Assembly: GCF_900102105.1 (NCBI RefSeq) | Contig: NZ_FNBB01000010.1 | Coordinates: 124,001-188,000, forward strand | Source: Agrobacterium pusense | GTDB taxonomy: Bacteria > Pseudomonadota > Alphaproteobacteria > Rhizobiales > Rhizobiaceae | DNA: 64,000 nucleotides | Reading direction: 5' to 3' | Part shown: positions 39,907 to 48,389 of the stretch, in pieces | Numbering within the stretch: the stretch's first letter is position 1 | Layout of the letters: every line of letters starts with the position of its first letter | The notes under the pieces: model-generated | Seen by the model: only the letters and a program-made list of their open reading frames with translations | Database searches by the model: none | What the model was told of the DNA's origin: nothing | Program-made: the position numbers and the translations under genes

Positions 39907-40014
39907 ATCAGCTGGCAGTTTCACGACTCCAAGCCGCCGACCGGGACCCGAAAAGGTATAAAGAGATCCCGGAGGTCAACACCCGACAGCGCGATGCGCC
40001 CTCGGGTGCTTTTT
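39907..40014 (+). ncRNA. possible small RNA or terminated ffh leader
   Basis: The stretch between the predicted start (about 39907) and the terminator is about 108 bases and folds into a bulged 8-bp stem (GACCGGGA with TCCCGG-AG-GTC, 39939-39975) and the terminator stem. It lacks the GGAA loop and AGCAG side of SRP RNA, so it is not 4.5S RNA. Existence as a transcript is inference. Confidence 0.4.
39980..40014 (+). terminator. intrinsic terminator in the ffh leader
   Basis: CACCCGA (39980-39986) pairs with TCGGGTG (40002-40008), followed by CTTTTT. It lies 71 bases before the ffh start, with no gene upstream on this strand. Confidence 0.75.
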
Positions 40015-40085
40015 GGCTTTGCGTCTTGTTTTTGCCAGCGAAAGCACCGACGTTTCGGAAACCCGGAACGAAGAAGGAAGAAACG

Positions 40086-41657
40086 ATGTTTGAAAACCTC
40101 CAGGACCGCCTTGGTTCCATTCTGAATGGACTGACCGGCCGTGGCGCGCTGACGGAAGCCGATGTTGCCGCCGCCCTGCGCGAGGTTCGCCGTGCGCTGC
40201 TGGAAGCGGACGTGGCGTTGGAAGTCGTGCGTTCCTTCACCGACAAGGTGCGTGAAAAGGCCGTCGGCGCGGCCGTTCTGAAATCCATCAAGCCCGGCCA
40301 GATGGTCGTCAAGATCGTCCATGACGAGCTTGTCGAAATGCTCGGCACCGAAGGCGTCTCGATCGACCTTCATGCGGCCGCCCCCGTCGTCATCATGATG
40401 GTAGGTCTGCAGGGCTCGGGTAAAACCACAACCACCGGCAAGATCGCCAAGCGCCTGACCGACCGCGACAAGAAGAAGGTGCTGATGGCATCTCTCGACA
40501 CGCGTCGTCCGGCCGCGCAGGAGCAGCTTCGCCAGCTCGGCGTCCAGACCGGCGTCGACACGCTGCCGATCATTGCCGGCCAGTCGCCGACGGATATTGC
40601 CGCACGTGCCGTGCAGGCCGCAAAGCTCGGCGGCCACGACGTCGTCATTCTCGATACCGCCGGCCGCACACACATCGACGAACCCTTGATGCTGGAAATG
40701 GCCGACATCAAGAAGAAGTCCAACCCGCATGAAATCCTGCTGGTCGCGGATTCTCTGACCGGTCAGGACGCCGTCAATCTGGCGCGAAATTTCGATGAGC
40801 GTGTCGGTATCACCGGCCTTGTTCTCACCCGCATGGACGGTGACGGCCGCGGCGGTGCGGCCCTCTCCATGCGCGCCGTCACCGGCAAGCCGATCAAGCT
40901 GATCGGTATCGGCGAGCGCATGAACGAACTCGACGAGTTCCACCCGCGCCGTATCGCCGACCGTATTCTCGGCATGGGCGACATCGTCTCGCTGGTCGAA
41001 AAGGCCGCCGAAAACATCGATGCGGAAAAAGCCCGCGCCATGGCCGAGAAGATGGCCAAGGGCAAGTTCGACCTCAACGATCTGGCCGACCAGCTTGCCC
41101 AGATGAAGAAGATGGGCGGCATGGGCGGCATCATGGGGCTGATGCCCGGCATGGCCGGCATGAAGGACAAGATGGCTTCAGCCGGCATGAACGACAAGAT
41201 GTTCGATCGCCAGATTGCCATCATCTCCTCCATGACCAAGGCGGAGCGCGCCAATCCGGATATTCTGAAACACAGCCGCAAGAAGCGCATCGCCGCCGGT
41301 TCCGGCACCGATGCCGCCGAAATCAACAAGCTCTTGAAGATGCATCGCGGCATGGCCGACATGATGAAAGCCATGGGCGGCAAGGGCAAAGGCGGCATCA
41401 TGAAGCAGATGATGGGCGGCCTTGCCGGCAAGATGGGTCTCGGTGGCATGATGGGCGGCGGCATGCCTGATTTGTCCAACATCGATCCGAAGCAGCTTGA
41501 AGCGCTCCAGAAGCAGGCGGAAGCCGCCGGCCTCGGCAAGCCGGGTGGAATGCCCGGCCTTGGCGGTCTGCCGGGCGGATTGCCGGGCCTCGGAGGCACA
41601 AAGCTGCCGGGTCTTGGCGGCATGCCGGGCCTTCCCGGCTTTCCGAAAAAGAAGTGA
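40086..41657 (+). CDS. ffh: signal recognition particle protein Ffh
   Basis: The 523-residue GTPase binds signal sequences of nascent membrane proteins and works with 4.5S RNA and FtsY. The N domain starts MFENLQDRLGSILNGLTGRG, the G domain has GLQGSGKTTTTGKIAKRL, DTAGRTHIDEPL and TRMDGDGRGGAALS, and the M domain is rich in methionine. The C-terminus carries a Gly/Pro/Leu-rich tail (repeats of PGLGG type) longer than in E. coli. AAGGAAG precedes ATG 40086. The gene heads the ffh-chorismate mutase-rpsP run. Confidence 0.97.
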   Translation: MFENLQDRLGSILNGLTGRGALTEADVAAALREVRRALLEADVALEVVRSFTDKVREKAVGAAVLKSIKPGQMVVKIVHDELVEMLGTEGVSIDLHAAAPVVIMMVGLQGSGKTTTTGKIAKRLTDRDKKKVLMASLDTRRPAAQEQLRQLGVQTGVDTLPIIAGQSPTDIAARAVQAAKLGGHDVVILDTAGRTHIDEPLMLEMADIKKKSNPHEILLVADSLTGQDAVNLARNFDERVGITGLVLTRMDGDGRGGAALSMRAVTGKPIKLIGIGERMNELDEFHPRRIADRILGMGDIVSLVEKAAENIDAEKARAMAEKMAKGKFDLNDLADQLAQMKKMGGMGGIMGLMPGMAGMKDKMASAGMNDKMFDRQIAIISSMTKAERANPDILKHSRKKRIAAGSGTDAAEINKLLKMHRGMADMMKAMGGKGKGGIMKQMMGGLAGKMGLGGMMGGGMPDLSNIDPKQLEALQKQAEAAGLGKPGGMPGLGGLPGGLPGLGGTKLPGLGGMPGLPGFPKKK

Positions 41658-41668
41658 GGGGGACGCCA

Positions 41669-41986
41669 ATGAACAATACAGAGGTGAAAGCCCAGCTTTC
41701 CGAATACCGCCAGTCGATCGACAACATCGATGCCGCACTGGTTCACATTCTTGCCGAGCGTTTCCGCTGTACCAAGGCGGTGGGCGTGCTGAAGGCAAAA
41801 TACAATTTGCCGCCGGCAGACCCGGCGCGCGAGGAATACCAGATCGAACGCCTTCGCCACCTGGCAAAGGACGCCAATCTGGACCCGGATTTCGCCGAGA
41901 AGTTCCTGAACTTCATCATCAAGGAAGTCATCCGGCATCATGAAGCAATCGCCGCCGAACATGGCGGCACAGAAAAGACCGCCTGA
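41669..41986 (+). CDS. chorismate mutase, AroQ type
   Basis: The 105-residue all-helical protein matches AroQ-class chorismate mutases: LSEYRQSIDNIDAALVHILAERFRCTKAVGVLKAKYNLPPADPAREEYQIERL holds the conserved Arg, Lys and Glu residues that bind chorismate. It makes prephenate for phenylalanine and tyrosine. The start at ATG 41669 follows GAGGGGGA; a GTG at 41654 overlaps the ffh stop but is less likely. Its place between ffh and rpsP is typical of rhizobia. Confidence 0.9.
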   Translation: MNNTEVKAQLSEYRQSIDNIDAALVHILAERFRCTKAVGVLKAKYNLPPADPAREEYQIERLRHLAKDANLDPDFAEKFLNFIIKEVIRHHEAIAAEHGGTEKTA

Positions 41987-42019
41987 AAGGCGGACAAGCC
42001 ATCCTAAGGAGTAAATGAC

Positions 42020-42397
42020 ATGGCACTGAAAATTCGTCTCGCACGCGGTGGTTCCAAGAAGCGCCCGTATTACCAGATCGTTGTTGCTGACGCCCGTTCG
42101 CCCCGCGACGGCCGCTTCCTCGAGAAGGTCGGTTCCTGGAACCCGATGCTTGCCAAGGACAACCCGCAGCGCGTTGAGCTGAAGGCTGACCTCATCAAGG
42201 AATGGATCGCCAAGGGCGCACAGCCGACCGACCGCGTTCTGCGCTTCCTCGCAGAAGCCGGCCTTGCCGAGCGCGCCGCTCGCAGCAACCCGGAAAAGGC
42301 AAAGCCGGGCAAGCGCGCTCTGGAACGCGTTGCTGAAAAGAAGCAGAAGGCTGAAGATGCAGCCGCTGCCGCTGCGGAAGCCTCTGCTGCAGAATAA
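42020..42397 (+). CDS. rpsP: 30S ribosomal protein S16
   Basis: This 125-residue basic protein is S16: [43 protein letters not shown] is nearly universal. It binds 16S rRNA early in 30S assembly. The C-terminus is longer than in E. coli (82 residues) and Ala/Glu/Lys-rich, as usual in alphaproteobacteria. AAGGAG lies upstream of ATG 42020. A strong terminator follows, so rimM-trmD are at least partly separate. Confidence 0.98.
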   Translation: MALKIRLARGGSKKRPYYQIVVADARSPRDGRFLEKVGSWNPMLAKDNPQRVELKADLIKEWIAKGAQPTDRVLRFLAEAGLAERAARSNPEKAKPGKRALERVAEKKQKAEDAAAAAAEASAAE

Positions 42398-42420
42398 TCT
42401 GCACGGAAACTTTTGAGGAA

Positions 42421-42455
42421 CGGGTGGCGTGGATTTCCACGCCGCCCGTTTTTTG
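42421..42455 (+). terminator. terminator after rpsP
   Basis: CGGGTGGCGTGG pairs with CCACGCCGCCCG with one mismatch and is followed by six T residues, 23 bases past the rpsP stop. Confidence 0.93.
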
Positions 42456-42517
42456 TTTATTTTGGCGTCAACAGACCTTAAAGCTGACGCAACCAATACC
42501 AGAAGACGGACGGCCCG

Positions 42518-43084
42518 ATGGCAAAGCTGGAAAACCCGATACTCATGGCAAAAATCGGTGGCGCGCAGGGTCTGCGTGGCGAAGTCCGTGTCAGCACATA
42601 TACCGATGACCCGCTGGCGCTCGGCGATTACGGCAATCTGGTCAGCGCCGATGGCCGCATTTTTGAAATTCTGGAAATTCGCGAGGGCAAGAACGTTGTC
42701 GTTGTGCGCTTCAGGGGCGTCAACGACCGCAATGCAGCCGAAAGCCTGAATGGGCTCGAACTCTTCATCGAACGCGACAATCTGCCCGACGACGAGCTTG
42801 ATGACGACGAATTCTATTATGCCGATCTCGAAGGGCTGGAGGCGGTTGATGCCGAAGGCAAGAGTTATGGCGCCGTCAGTGCGGTCTATGATTTCGGCGC
42901 GGGAGATCTGCTGGAGCTGAAGGGTGCGGGCCGTCGCCCGGCCCTCATTCCCTTTTCAGAGGCGGCGGTGCTGGAGATCGACCTCGAAGCCGGACGCATT
43001 CTTATCGATCCGATGGCCGCCGGCCTGATCGACAATCCCGACGACAAGGACGAAACCGGCGTACCGCCGTTCGGCAAGAAATAA
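42518..43084 (+). CDS. rimM: 16S rRNA processing protein RimM
   Basis: The 188-residue protein assists 30S head assembly by binding S19. The N-terminal RimM domain has [25 protein letters not shown], and the C-terminal PRC-barrel contains [20 protein letters not shown] and the ALIPF segment. It is 120 bases after rpsP, beyond a terminator, and 3 bases before trmD, with which it is surely co-transcribed. Confidence 0.96.
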   Translation: MAKLENPILMAKIGGAQGLRGEVRVSTYTDDPLALGDYGNLVSADGRIFEILEIREGKNVVVVRFRGVNDRNAAESLNGLELFIERDNLPDDELDDDEFYYADLEGLEAVDAEGKSYGAVSAVYDFGAGDLLELKGAGRRPALIPFSEAAVLEIDLEAGRILIDPMAAGLIDNPDDKDETGVPPFGKK

Positions 43085-43087
43085 CCG

Positions 43088-43786
43088 ATGACCTTCAAGG
43101 CTACCGTTCTGACGCTTTACCCGGAAATGTTTCCGGGACACCTCGGATATTCGCTGGCCGGCAAGGCGCTGGAGCGGGGACAATGGTCGCTGGACGCCGT
43201 GCAGATCCGCGAATTCGCCACCGACAGGCACAGAAGCGTCGATGACACGCCCGCAGGCGGCGGCGCTGGCATGGTGCTGAAACCCGATGTCCTGGCCGCG
43301 GCCATCGACCACGTTTCCGATAGTGACATGCGCCCGCGCCTGCTGATGAGCCCGCGCGGCAAGCCTTTGTCCCAGAACCGTGTGCGCGAACTTGCGGCGG
43401 GTGACGGCGCAATCATCGTCTGCGGCCGTTTTGAAGGCGTCGACCAGCGGGTGATCGAGGCGCGCGCGCTGGAGGAGGTGTCGATCGGCGATTACATCCT
43501 CTCCGGCGGTGAGCCGGCGGCGCTGACGCTGCTGGACGCCGTCGTCCGCATCCTGCCGGGCGTCATGGGCAATGACCTTTCCGGCGTGCATGAAAGCTTC
43601 GAGGGCGGGCTGCTGGAACATCCTCATTATACCCGCCCGCAGGTCTGGGAAGGCCGCGATATCCCCGCCGTTCTCACCTCCGGCAATCACGCCGTCATCG
43701 ACAAATGGCGTCATGAACAGGCGCTGAAGCTGACGAAGGAAAGGCGGCCCGACCTTCTTGAGAAGCCTCAGGTCGAGACGAAATAA
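43088..43786 (+). CDS. trmD: tRNA (guanine-37-N1)-methyltransferase
   Basis: The 232-residue SPOUT enzyme makes m1G37 in tRNAs, which prevents +1 frameshifting. [26 protein letters not shown] at the start, [18 protein letters not shown], the knot motif [25 protein letters not shown] and [14 protein letters not shown] are all present. The 3' end overlaps the convergent TauE-type gene by 19 bases. Confidence 0.97.
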   Translation: MTFKATVLTLYPEMFPGHLGYSLAGKALERGQWSLDAVQIREFATDRHRSVDDTPAGGGAGMVLKPDVLAAAIDHVSDSDMRPRLLMSPRGKPLSQNRVRELAAGDGAIIVCGRFEGVDQRVIEARALEEVSIGDYILSGGEPAALTLLDAVVRILPGVMGNDLSGVHESFEGGLLEHPHYTRPQVWEGRDIPAVLTSGNHAVIDKWRHEQALKLTKERRPDLLEKPQVETK

Positions 43787-44514
43787 TAAGCCGTCAGCAC
43801 CAGCCCGACCGCAATCACCAGCCAGCGAATGACCCACTGCGGCACCCGCCGCGCCGTGTGCACGCCCGCATAGCCGCCAAGCGCTGCCGCGGGAAACATG
43901 ATGAGCGCCGCCCACCAGGAGACAACACCGCCGCTGACGAAGATCGTAATCGCGATGACCGCAATCACCACCGACAGCAGGTTCTTCAAAGCGTTCAGAT
44001 GATGATAGCTTCCGCCCGAGGTTATTCCGAGGATGGCAAGCATCATGATGCCCATTCCTGCGCCGAAAAAGCCGCCATAGATGGAGGCAAGCCCCTGGAA
44101 GACGAGGCTCGGCAGATTGCCGGGAGAGCGCTCGGCGCTTGCCTTCGGCCTGAGCCAAGGGCCGGCGGCAAAAACGGCGGTGGCGGCGAGAAGCAGCCAT
44201 GGAACCAGCTGACGAAAGGAGGGGTTGTCGAGCGACAGAAGCAGGAGCGATCCACCCAGCCCACCGACGACGGAAACAGCCGACAGAAGGATCGCCTCGC
44301 GCCAATGGGCGCGTATCTCCGGCCCATAGGCGATGACGGACGTGACGTAGCCCGGAAACTGCACGATCGCCGACGTGGCGTTTGCGACAATCGGCGGCAG
44401 GCCGGCCAGCGTCATCGCACCGAAGGTCAGGAATGTGCCGCCGCCGGCAATCGCATTGACGACACCTGACAGAAAGCCGGTTGCAAACAGCATGAGAACG
44501 ATGAATATGGACAT
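43768..44514 (-). CDS. TSUP family permease (TauE/SafE-like)
   Basis: The 248-residue membrane protein has seven or eight helices and the TauE/SafE hallmark [22 protein letters not shown] at the N-terminus, with a second half repeat around [19 protein letters not shown]. Members move sulphonates, sulphite or other organic anions outward. ATG 44514 follows GGGAGG. It sits inverted between trmD and rplS, which are usually contiguous, and a 20-bp palindrome upstream (44596-44615) may be its operator. Confidence 0.92.
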   Translation of the reverse strand: MSIFIVLMLFATGFLSGVVNAIAGGGTFLTFGAMTLAGLPPIVANATSAIVQFPGYVTSVIAYGPEIRAHWREAILLSAVSVVGGLGGSLLLLSLDNPSFRQLVPWLLLAATAVFAAGPWLRPKASAERSPGNLPSLVFQGLASIYGGFFGAGMGIMMLAILGITSGGSYHHLNALKNLLSVVIAVIAITIFVSGGVVSWWAALIMFPAAALGGYAGVHTARRVPQWVIRWLVIAVGLVLTAYYFVST

Positions 44515-44595
44515 GGCCCCTCCCAAGGTTTTCATGCCATATCCGGCCGAAAGCCGCTTCGCAACTGTCAGAGCGCGGTGAAGAATTGATAAAAA

Positions 44596-44615
44596 TTGTC
44601 ATGAAGGGATGACAA
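44596..44615. promoter_or_regulatory. palindromic operator candidate upstream of the TSUP gene
   Basis: TTGTCAT (44596-44602) and ATGACAA (44609-44615) form a perfect inverted repeat with a 6-base spacer, 82 bases before the TSUP start and in the divergent region with rplS. The half site is reminiscent of GntR-type operators. No regulator gene is adjacent. Confidence 0.4.
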
Positions 44616-44779
44616 ACGGTGCATCCTCGTGTATGTGCCCGCGTGGAATTGGGGTTTACCCCTTTAACCGCAAGCAAAGAATGGCGAACCCGCTCCTGCC
44701 GCAAGGCATGGCCTGAAGGCATCGACCGACAGGCAACCGTTGAGCGCTCTGGCTGTTTCAGAAGAAATCAGAGGTTAAC

Positions 44780-45319
44780 ATGACCAATATCATTCAGCAG
44801 CTGGAAGCCGAACAGGCTGCCAAGATCGAAGCAAAGCGCACCCTGCCTGAGTTTTCTCCGGGCGACACGCTGCGCGTCAACGTGCGCGTTACCGAAGGTA
44901 ACCGTACCCGCGTTCAGGCTTATGAAGGCGTTTGCATCGCCCGTTCCGGCGGCGGCCTTTCCGAAAGCTTCACCGTTCGCAAGATCTCCTACGGCGAAGG
45001 CGTCGAGCGCGTATTCCCGATCTACTCGCCGCTGGTCGAAGGCGTTGAAATCGTTCGCCGCGGTAAGGTTCGTCGTGCGAAGCTCTACTATCTGCGCGAC
45101 CGTCGCGGCAAGGCTGCCCGTATCGTTGAAAACACCGGTACGCGCGCCCGTAAGCTGAACGAGTCCGAGCGCCAGGCAGCTGCCGAAGAAAAGGCACGTC
45201 TGGAAGCTGAAAAGGTAGCAGCAGCACAGGCTCTCGCCGCCGAAAAGGCAGCAGCCGAAGCTGCTGAAGCCAAGGCAGCAGAAGAAGCAGCAAAGGCTGC
45301 AGAAACCGCAGCAGAATAA
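44780..45319 (+). CDS. rplS: 50S ribosomal protein L19
   Basis: The 179-residue protein is L19, at the 30S-50S interface: [33 protein letters not shown] and [20 protein letters not shown] are conserved. After the ~125-residue core comes a tail of about 50 residues of Ala, Glu and Lys with low complexity, which is common in rhizobia and predicted as a helix. It is the last of the rpsP-rimM-trmD-rplS set, here separated from trmD by an inverted gene. AGAGG precedes ATG 44780. Confidence 0.97.
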   Translation: MTNIIQQLEAEQAAKIEAKRTLPEFSPGDTLRVNVRVTEGNRTRVQAYEGVCIARSGGGLSESFTVRKISYGEGVERVFPIYSPLVEGVEIVRRGKVRRAKLYYLRDRRGKAARIVENTGTRARKLNESERQAAAEEKARLEAEKVAAAQALAAEKAAAEAAEAKAAEEAAKAAETAAE

Positions 45320-45344
45320 GATTTCCAGTTTACTGGATTTACGG

Positions 45345-45372
45345 AAAAGGCGGTCTTGGGACCGCCTTTTTT
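45345..45372 (+). terminator. terminator of rplS
   Basis: AAAAGGCGGTC pairs with GACCGCCTTTTTT around a four-base loop, 25 bases past the stop. Confidence 0.93.
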
Positions 45373-45442
45373 GTTGCGCTCACATGTCTTGCTCTCGCTC
45401 CGGCAAGCGTGCAATTTGAGAAAAATCGCTCCGGAGCCTTTC

Positions 45443-46240
45443 ATGATCGCCAGACGCCCGTTTCTCGCCGCCCTCGCCGTATTGGCCATGACGCCTGCAC
45501 TCGCCGGCGCCGTCGATCTGCCGGATCTTGAGGGACGCACCGTCGTCGTGGTCACGGAAAATGCCTATCCGCCGCTGCAATTCGTTGACCCGAAAAGCGG
45601 AAAAGCCATCGGATGGGAATATGATGCGATGGAAGAGATCGCCAGACGGCTGAATTTCAAGGTCGAATATCAGAATATTTCCTGGGACGCGATGATCCAG
45701 TCAGTTTCTGCGGGGCAATACGACATCGGGATGACCGGAATCAGCATCAAGGACGACCGCAGGGAAAAAGTGGATTTCTCCGTCCCTTATATGCGTTCGG
45801 AAATGTTCATGCTGGTGCGGGCAGACGAAAACCGCTTTACCGACGCAAAGAGTTTCGCCGCCTTCGATAAAGGTCTCGTTGGCGCACAGGCCGGCACCAC
45901 GCCCTTCTACACGGCCGTTTACGATGTTCTGGATGGCAACGAGCAAAATCCGCGCCTTCGCCTGATGGAAACCTTCGGCGCCAGCGTTCAGGCGTTGAAA
46001 ACAGGCGATGTCGACCTCGTGCTCACCGATGGTGTTGCCGGCAAGGGTTATGTCGATGCGTCAAACGGCACGCTCAAACTGATCGGTGGTCCGCTTGGCG
46101 GCGATGACTTCGGTTTCATCTTCAAAAAAGGTTCCGATCTCGTTGTCCCTGTCAATGCCGCGATCGCGGCGCTGAAGGCGGACGGCACCTTCGCCGCACT
46201 CGATAAGAAGTGGTTCCTCGACTACAAGCTTGGCGAATGA
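45443..46240 (+). CDS. polar amino acid ABC transporter, substrate-binding protein
   Basis: The 265-residue periplasmic protein has a signal peptide (MIARRPFLAALAVLAMTPAL, cut near AGA) and the family 3 solute-binding fold: VVVVTENAYPPLQFVDPKSG, GWEYDAMEEIARRL, GQYDIGMTGISIKDDRREKVDFS. The last is the strongest signature of amino-acid binding proteins. ATG 45443 has GGAG upstream. The permease follows with overlapping start and stop. The ligand is not readable from sequence. Confidence 0.93.
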   Translation: MIARRPFLAALAVLAMTPALAGAVDLPDLEGRTVVVVTENAYPPLQFVDPKSGKAIGWEYDAMEEIARRLNFKVEYQNISWDAMIQSVSAGQYDIGMTGISIKDDRREKVDFSVPYMRSEMFMLVRADENRFTDAKSFAAFDKGLVGAQAGTTPFYTAVYDVLDGNEQNPRLRLMETFGASVQALKTGDVDLVLTDGVAGKGYVDASNGTLKLIGGPLGGDDFGFIFKKGSDLVVPVNAAIAALKADGTFAALDKKWFLDYKLGE

Positions 46241-47070
46241 CGCTGCACGACGCCACAACAAAGCGGAACACGCAGAGCAGCACGAGCGAGGATTTTCCCT
46301 GGTGGCTGGTAGCGATCCTCGTGATCGGCATTGCCCTTGCCGCGATGATCGCTGTCAATGGCATTTACACGCAGGTGTTCAGCACCGTGGCAAAAGGTGT
46401 CGGCATCACGGTTTCCGTCACGCTCACGGCCTTTGTGCTGGCAACATTGCTCGGCCTTTGCATCGCCCTCGTCGGAATGGCTGATAATATCGTGGCACGG
46501 CAAGTGGCGCGGTTTTACATCGAAGTGGTTCGCGGCATACCGATCATCGTTCTGCTTTTCTACATCGCTTTTGCGGGAACGCCAGGCCTGGTGGCGCTCT
46601 ATAACGGGCTGACTGCTCCGCTTGTCTCACAGGGATGGGTGGAGCCTTTGCTTGTGCGGGACGTATCATTGATCTGGCGGGCGATCATCGCACTGACCAT
46701 CGGTTATGCGGCTTTCATTGCAGAGATTTTCCGCGCCGGCATACAGGCCGTTCCGGAGGGGCAGATCGAGGCAGCAAAGGCCCTCGGTTTCAGCCGCTAT
46801 CAGCGCTTCAGGCTGATCACTCTGCCACAGGCGACCCGGACGATCTTTCCGCCGCTGTCGAACGATTTCGTGTCGATGGTGAAGGACAGCTCACTTGTTT
46901 CGGTGCTCGGCGTCACCGACATCACCCAAATGGGAAAAGTCTATGCCGCCGGTTCTTTCCGGTTTTCCGAGACCTATTCGATCGTCGCCTATATCTACCT
47001 GATCCTGACCATAGGCCTGTCACTGATATTGCGGCGGATTGAAAAGGCGATGCGCTCGAAACAAGGATGA
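46237..47070 (+). CDS. polar amino acid ABC transporter, permease
   Basis: The 277-residue permease has five or six helices and the HisM-type loop EAAKALGFSRYQRFRLITLPQATRTIFPPLSNDFVSMVKDSSL, where EAA motif residues couple to the ATPase. GVGITVSVTLTAF and VVRGIPIIVLLFYIAF confirm the His/Glu/Gln/Arg family. ATG 46237 overlaps the stop of the binding protein (ATGA). No ATPase gene follows; the next gene is on the opposite strand. Confidence 0.93.
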   Translation: MTLHDATTKRNTQSSTSEDFPWWLVAILVIGIALAAMIAVNGIYTQVFSTVAKGVGITVSVTLTAFVLATLLGLCIALVGMADNIVARQVARFYIEVVRGIPIIVLLFYIAFAGTPGLVALYNGLTAPLVSQGWVEPLLVRDVSLIWRAIIALTIGYAAFIAEIFRAGIQAVPEGQIEAAKALGFSRYQRFRLITLPQATRTIFPPLSNDFVSMVKDSSLVSVLGVTDITQMGKVYAAGSFRFSETYSIVAYIYLILTIGLSLILRRIEKAMRSKQG

Positions 47071-47111
47071 GGGGACAGCCGGAAGCAATCCGGCCATCCC
47101 TCACTTTTGGT

Positions 47112-48389
47112 TCAGGCGGTTTGAGCCTGATTGCCCATCTTGCGGGTGGCGATGATGACTAGCACACCGGCAAGCGCGAGGCAGAAGGCAAGGAAGAACA
47201 TCGGCGCAATGGTGCTGCCGGTCTGATCCTTGATCCAGGGCACGACGTTTTGCGCCACGAAGCCACCGAGATTGCCGACCGAATTGATGGCGGCGATACC
47301 CGCAGCAGCGCCCGCTCCCTTGAGGAAGCGGCCGGGCAGGCTCCAGAACACCGGCTGGCCTGCAAAGATACCTGCAGCGGCGATGCAGAGGAAAGCGAAC
47401 TGCAACACCGGGTCGCTCAGCAATGCCGACATCAGCAGGCAAAACGCGCCGATAAAGGCAGGACCAACGATATAGGGCGTCTTGTTCTTTGCCTTATCGG
47501 CCGCCAGAGGCACGACGAACAAGGCAACGGCAACGATCACCCAGGGGATGATGTTGATGAAACCGTTCGCGGTGTTGGAAACGCCAAAGCTCTTCACGAT
47601 GGTTGGAAGCCAGTAGCTGAGACCATAGGCGGCCAGCGGAAATCCAACATAGCAGAGCGACATGAACAGAACCCGCGGATTGATCAGGGCTTTGAAGCCA
47701 TCTTCCGCATGCTCTTCCATGCCCTTGTTCTCTTCGGCAAGCCGGTTCTTCAGCCAGTCCTTCTCGTCCTGCGACAGAAACTTGGCCTTTTCGGGCGTAT
47801 CATCCAGATAGAAGAAGGTGGCTATGCCAGCGATCACAGCCGGAATACCAGTGGCAAGGAATACCCATTCCCACCCGGCATAACCGAGGAAACCGTCGAG
47901 ATCGAGCAACATGCCGCCGAGCGGCGCGCCGATGGCATTGGCGAGCGCGCTGAAGATCATGAACAGGCCGATCATGCGGCCGCGATAATCGCGCGGGAAC
48001 CAGAGCGTCATCAGGAACAGCACACCCGGGAAGAAGCCCGCCTCGCAAAGCCCGAGCAGGAAGCGCAGGATGTAAAACATCGTGGCGTTCTGCGTATAGG
48101 CAAGCGCAATTGTGACGGCCCCCCAGGAAACCAGAATGCGGGCAAACCATTTGCTGGCGCCGAAGCGGTTGAGGAACAGGTTGCTCGGCACTTCGAAGAT
48201 GAAGTAGCCGATGAAGAACAGCGACGCGCCAAGACCATAGGCGTATTCGCTGAGGCTCAACGCATCGACCATCTGCAGCTTGGCATAGCTGACATTCTGT
48301 CGGTCGATATAGGCGATGAGATAGAGAAGGCCAAGAAACGGCATGAGCCGCCAGGTGATCTTCGAGATAAGGGCCTTTTCGGATACCAT
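47112..48389 (-). CDS. MFS transporter, ACS (anion:cation symporter) family
   Basis: The 425-residue protein has 12 helices and the phthalate/tartrate/glucarate transporter pattern: WRLMPFLGLLYLIAYIDRQNVSYAKLQM in helix 1, FLLGLCEAGFFPGVLFLMTLWFPRDYRGRMIGLFMIFSA in helices 4-5, and a central loop with LSQDEKDWLKNRLAEENK. Members import organic acids with protons. ATG 48389 has GGGAGG upstream; the frame open to 48575 is not supported. Substrate unknown; no catabolic genes nearby. Confidence 0.92.
   Translation of the reverse strand: MVSEKALISKITWRLMPFLGLLYLIAYIDRQNVSYAKLQMVDALSLSEYAYGLGASLFFIGYFIFEVPSNLFLNRFGASKWFARILVSWGAVTIALAYTQNATMFYILRFLLGLCEAGFFPGVLFLMTLWFPRDYRGRMIGLFMIFSALANAIGAPLGGMLLDLDGFLGYAGWEWVFLATGIPAVIAGIATFFYLDDTPEKAKFLSQDEKDWLKNRLAEENKGMEEHAEDGFKALINPRVLFMSLCYVGFPLAAYGLSYWLPTIVKSFGVSNTANGFINIIPWVIVAVALFVVPLAADKAKNKTPYIVGPAFIGAFCLLMSALLSDPVLQFAFLCIAAAGIFAGQPVFWSLPGRFLKGAGAAAGIAAINSVGNLGGFVAQNVVPWIKDQTGSTIAPMFFLAFCLALAGVLVIIATRKMGNQAQTA

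Larger units (their letters stand above)
39761..40085 (+). other. 325-base region between the hydrolase gene and ffh
   Basis: It holds a sigma-70-like promoter (39872-39900), a bulged hairpin (39939-39975), an intrinsic terminator (39980-40014), and about 70 further bases before ffh. No protein gene is convincing. Confidence 0.6.

Noticed and set aside
39907-40014. 4.5S (SRP) RNA at the ffh leader
   Set aside because: The conserved GGAA-type loop and adjoining AGCAG side are absent; the position next to ffh alone is not evidence.
40763-42496. Minus-strand frame of 577 residues opposite ffh to rpsP
   Set aside because: Runs across three genes; proline-rich text is the mirror of the Gly-rich Ffh tail.
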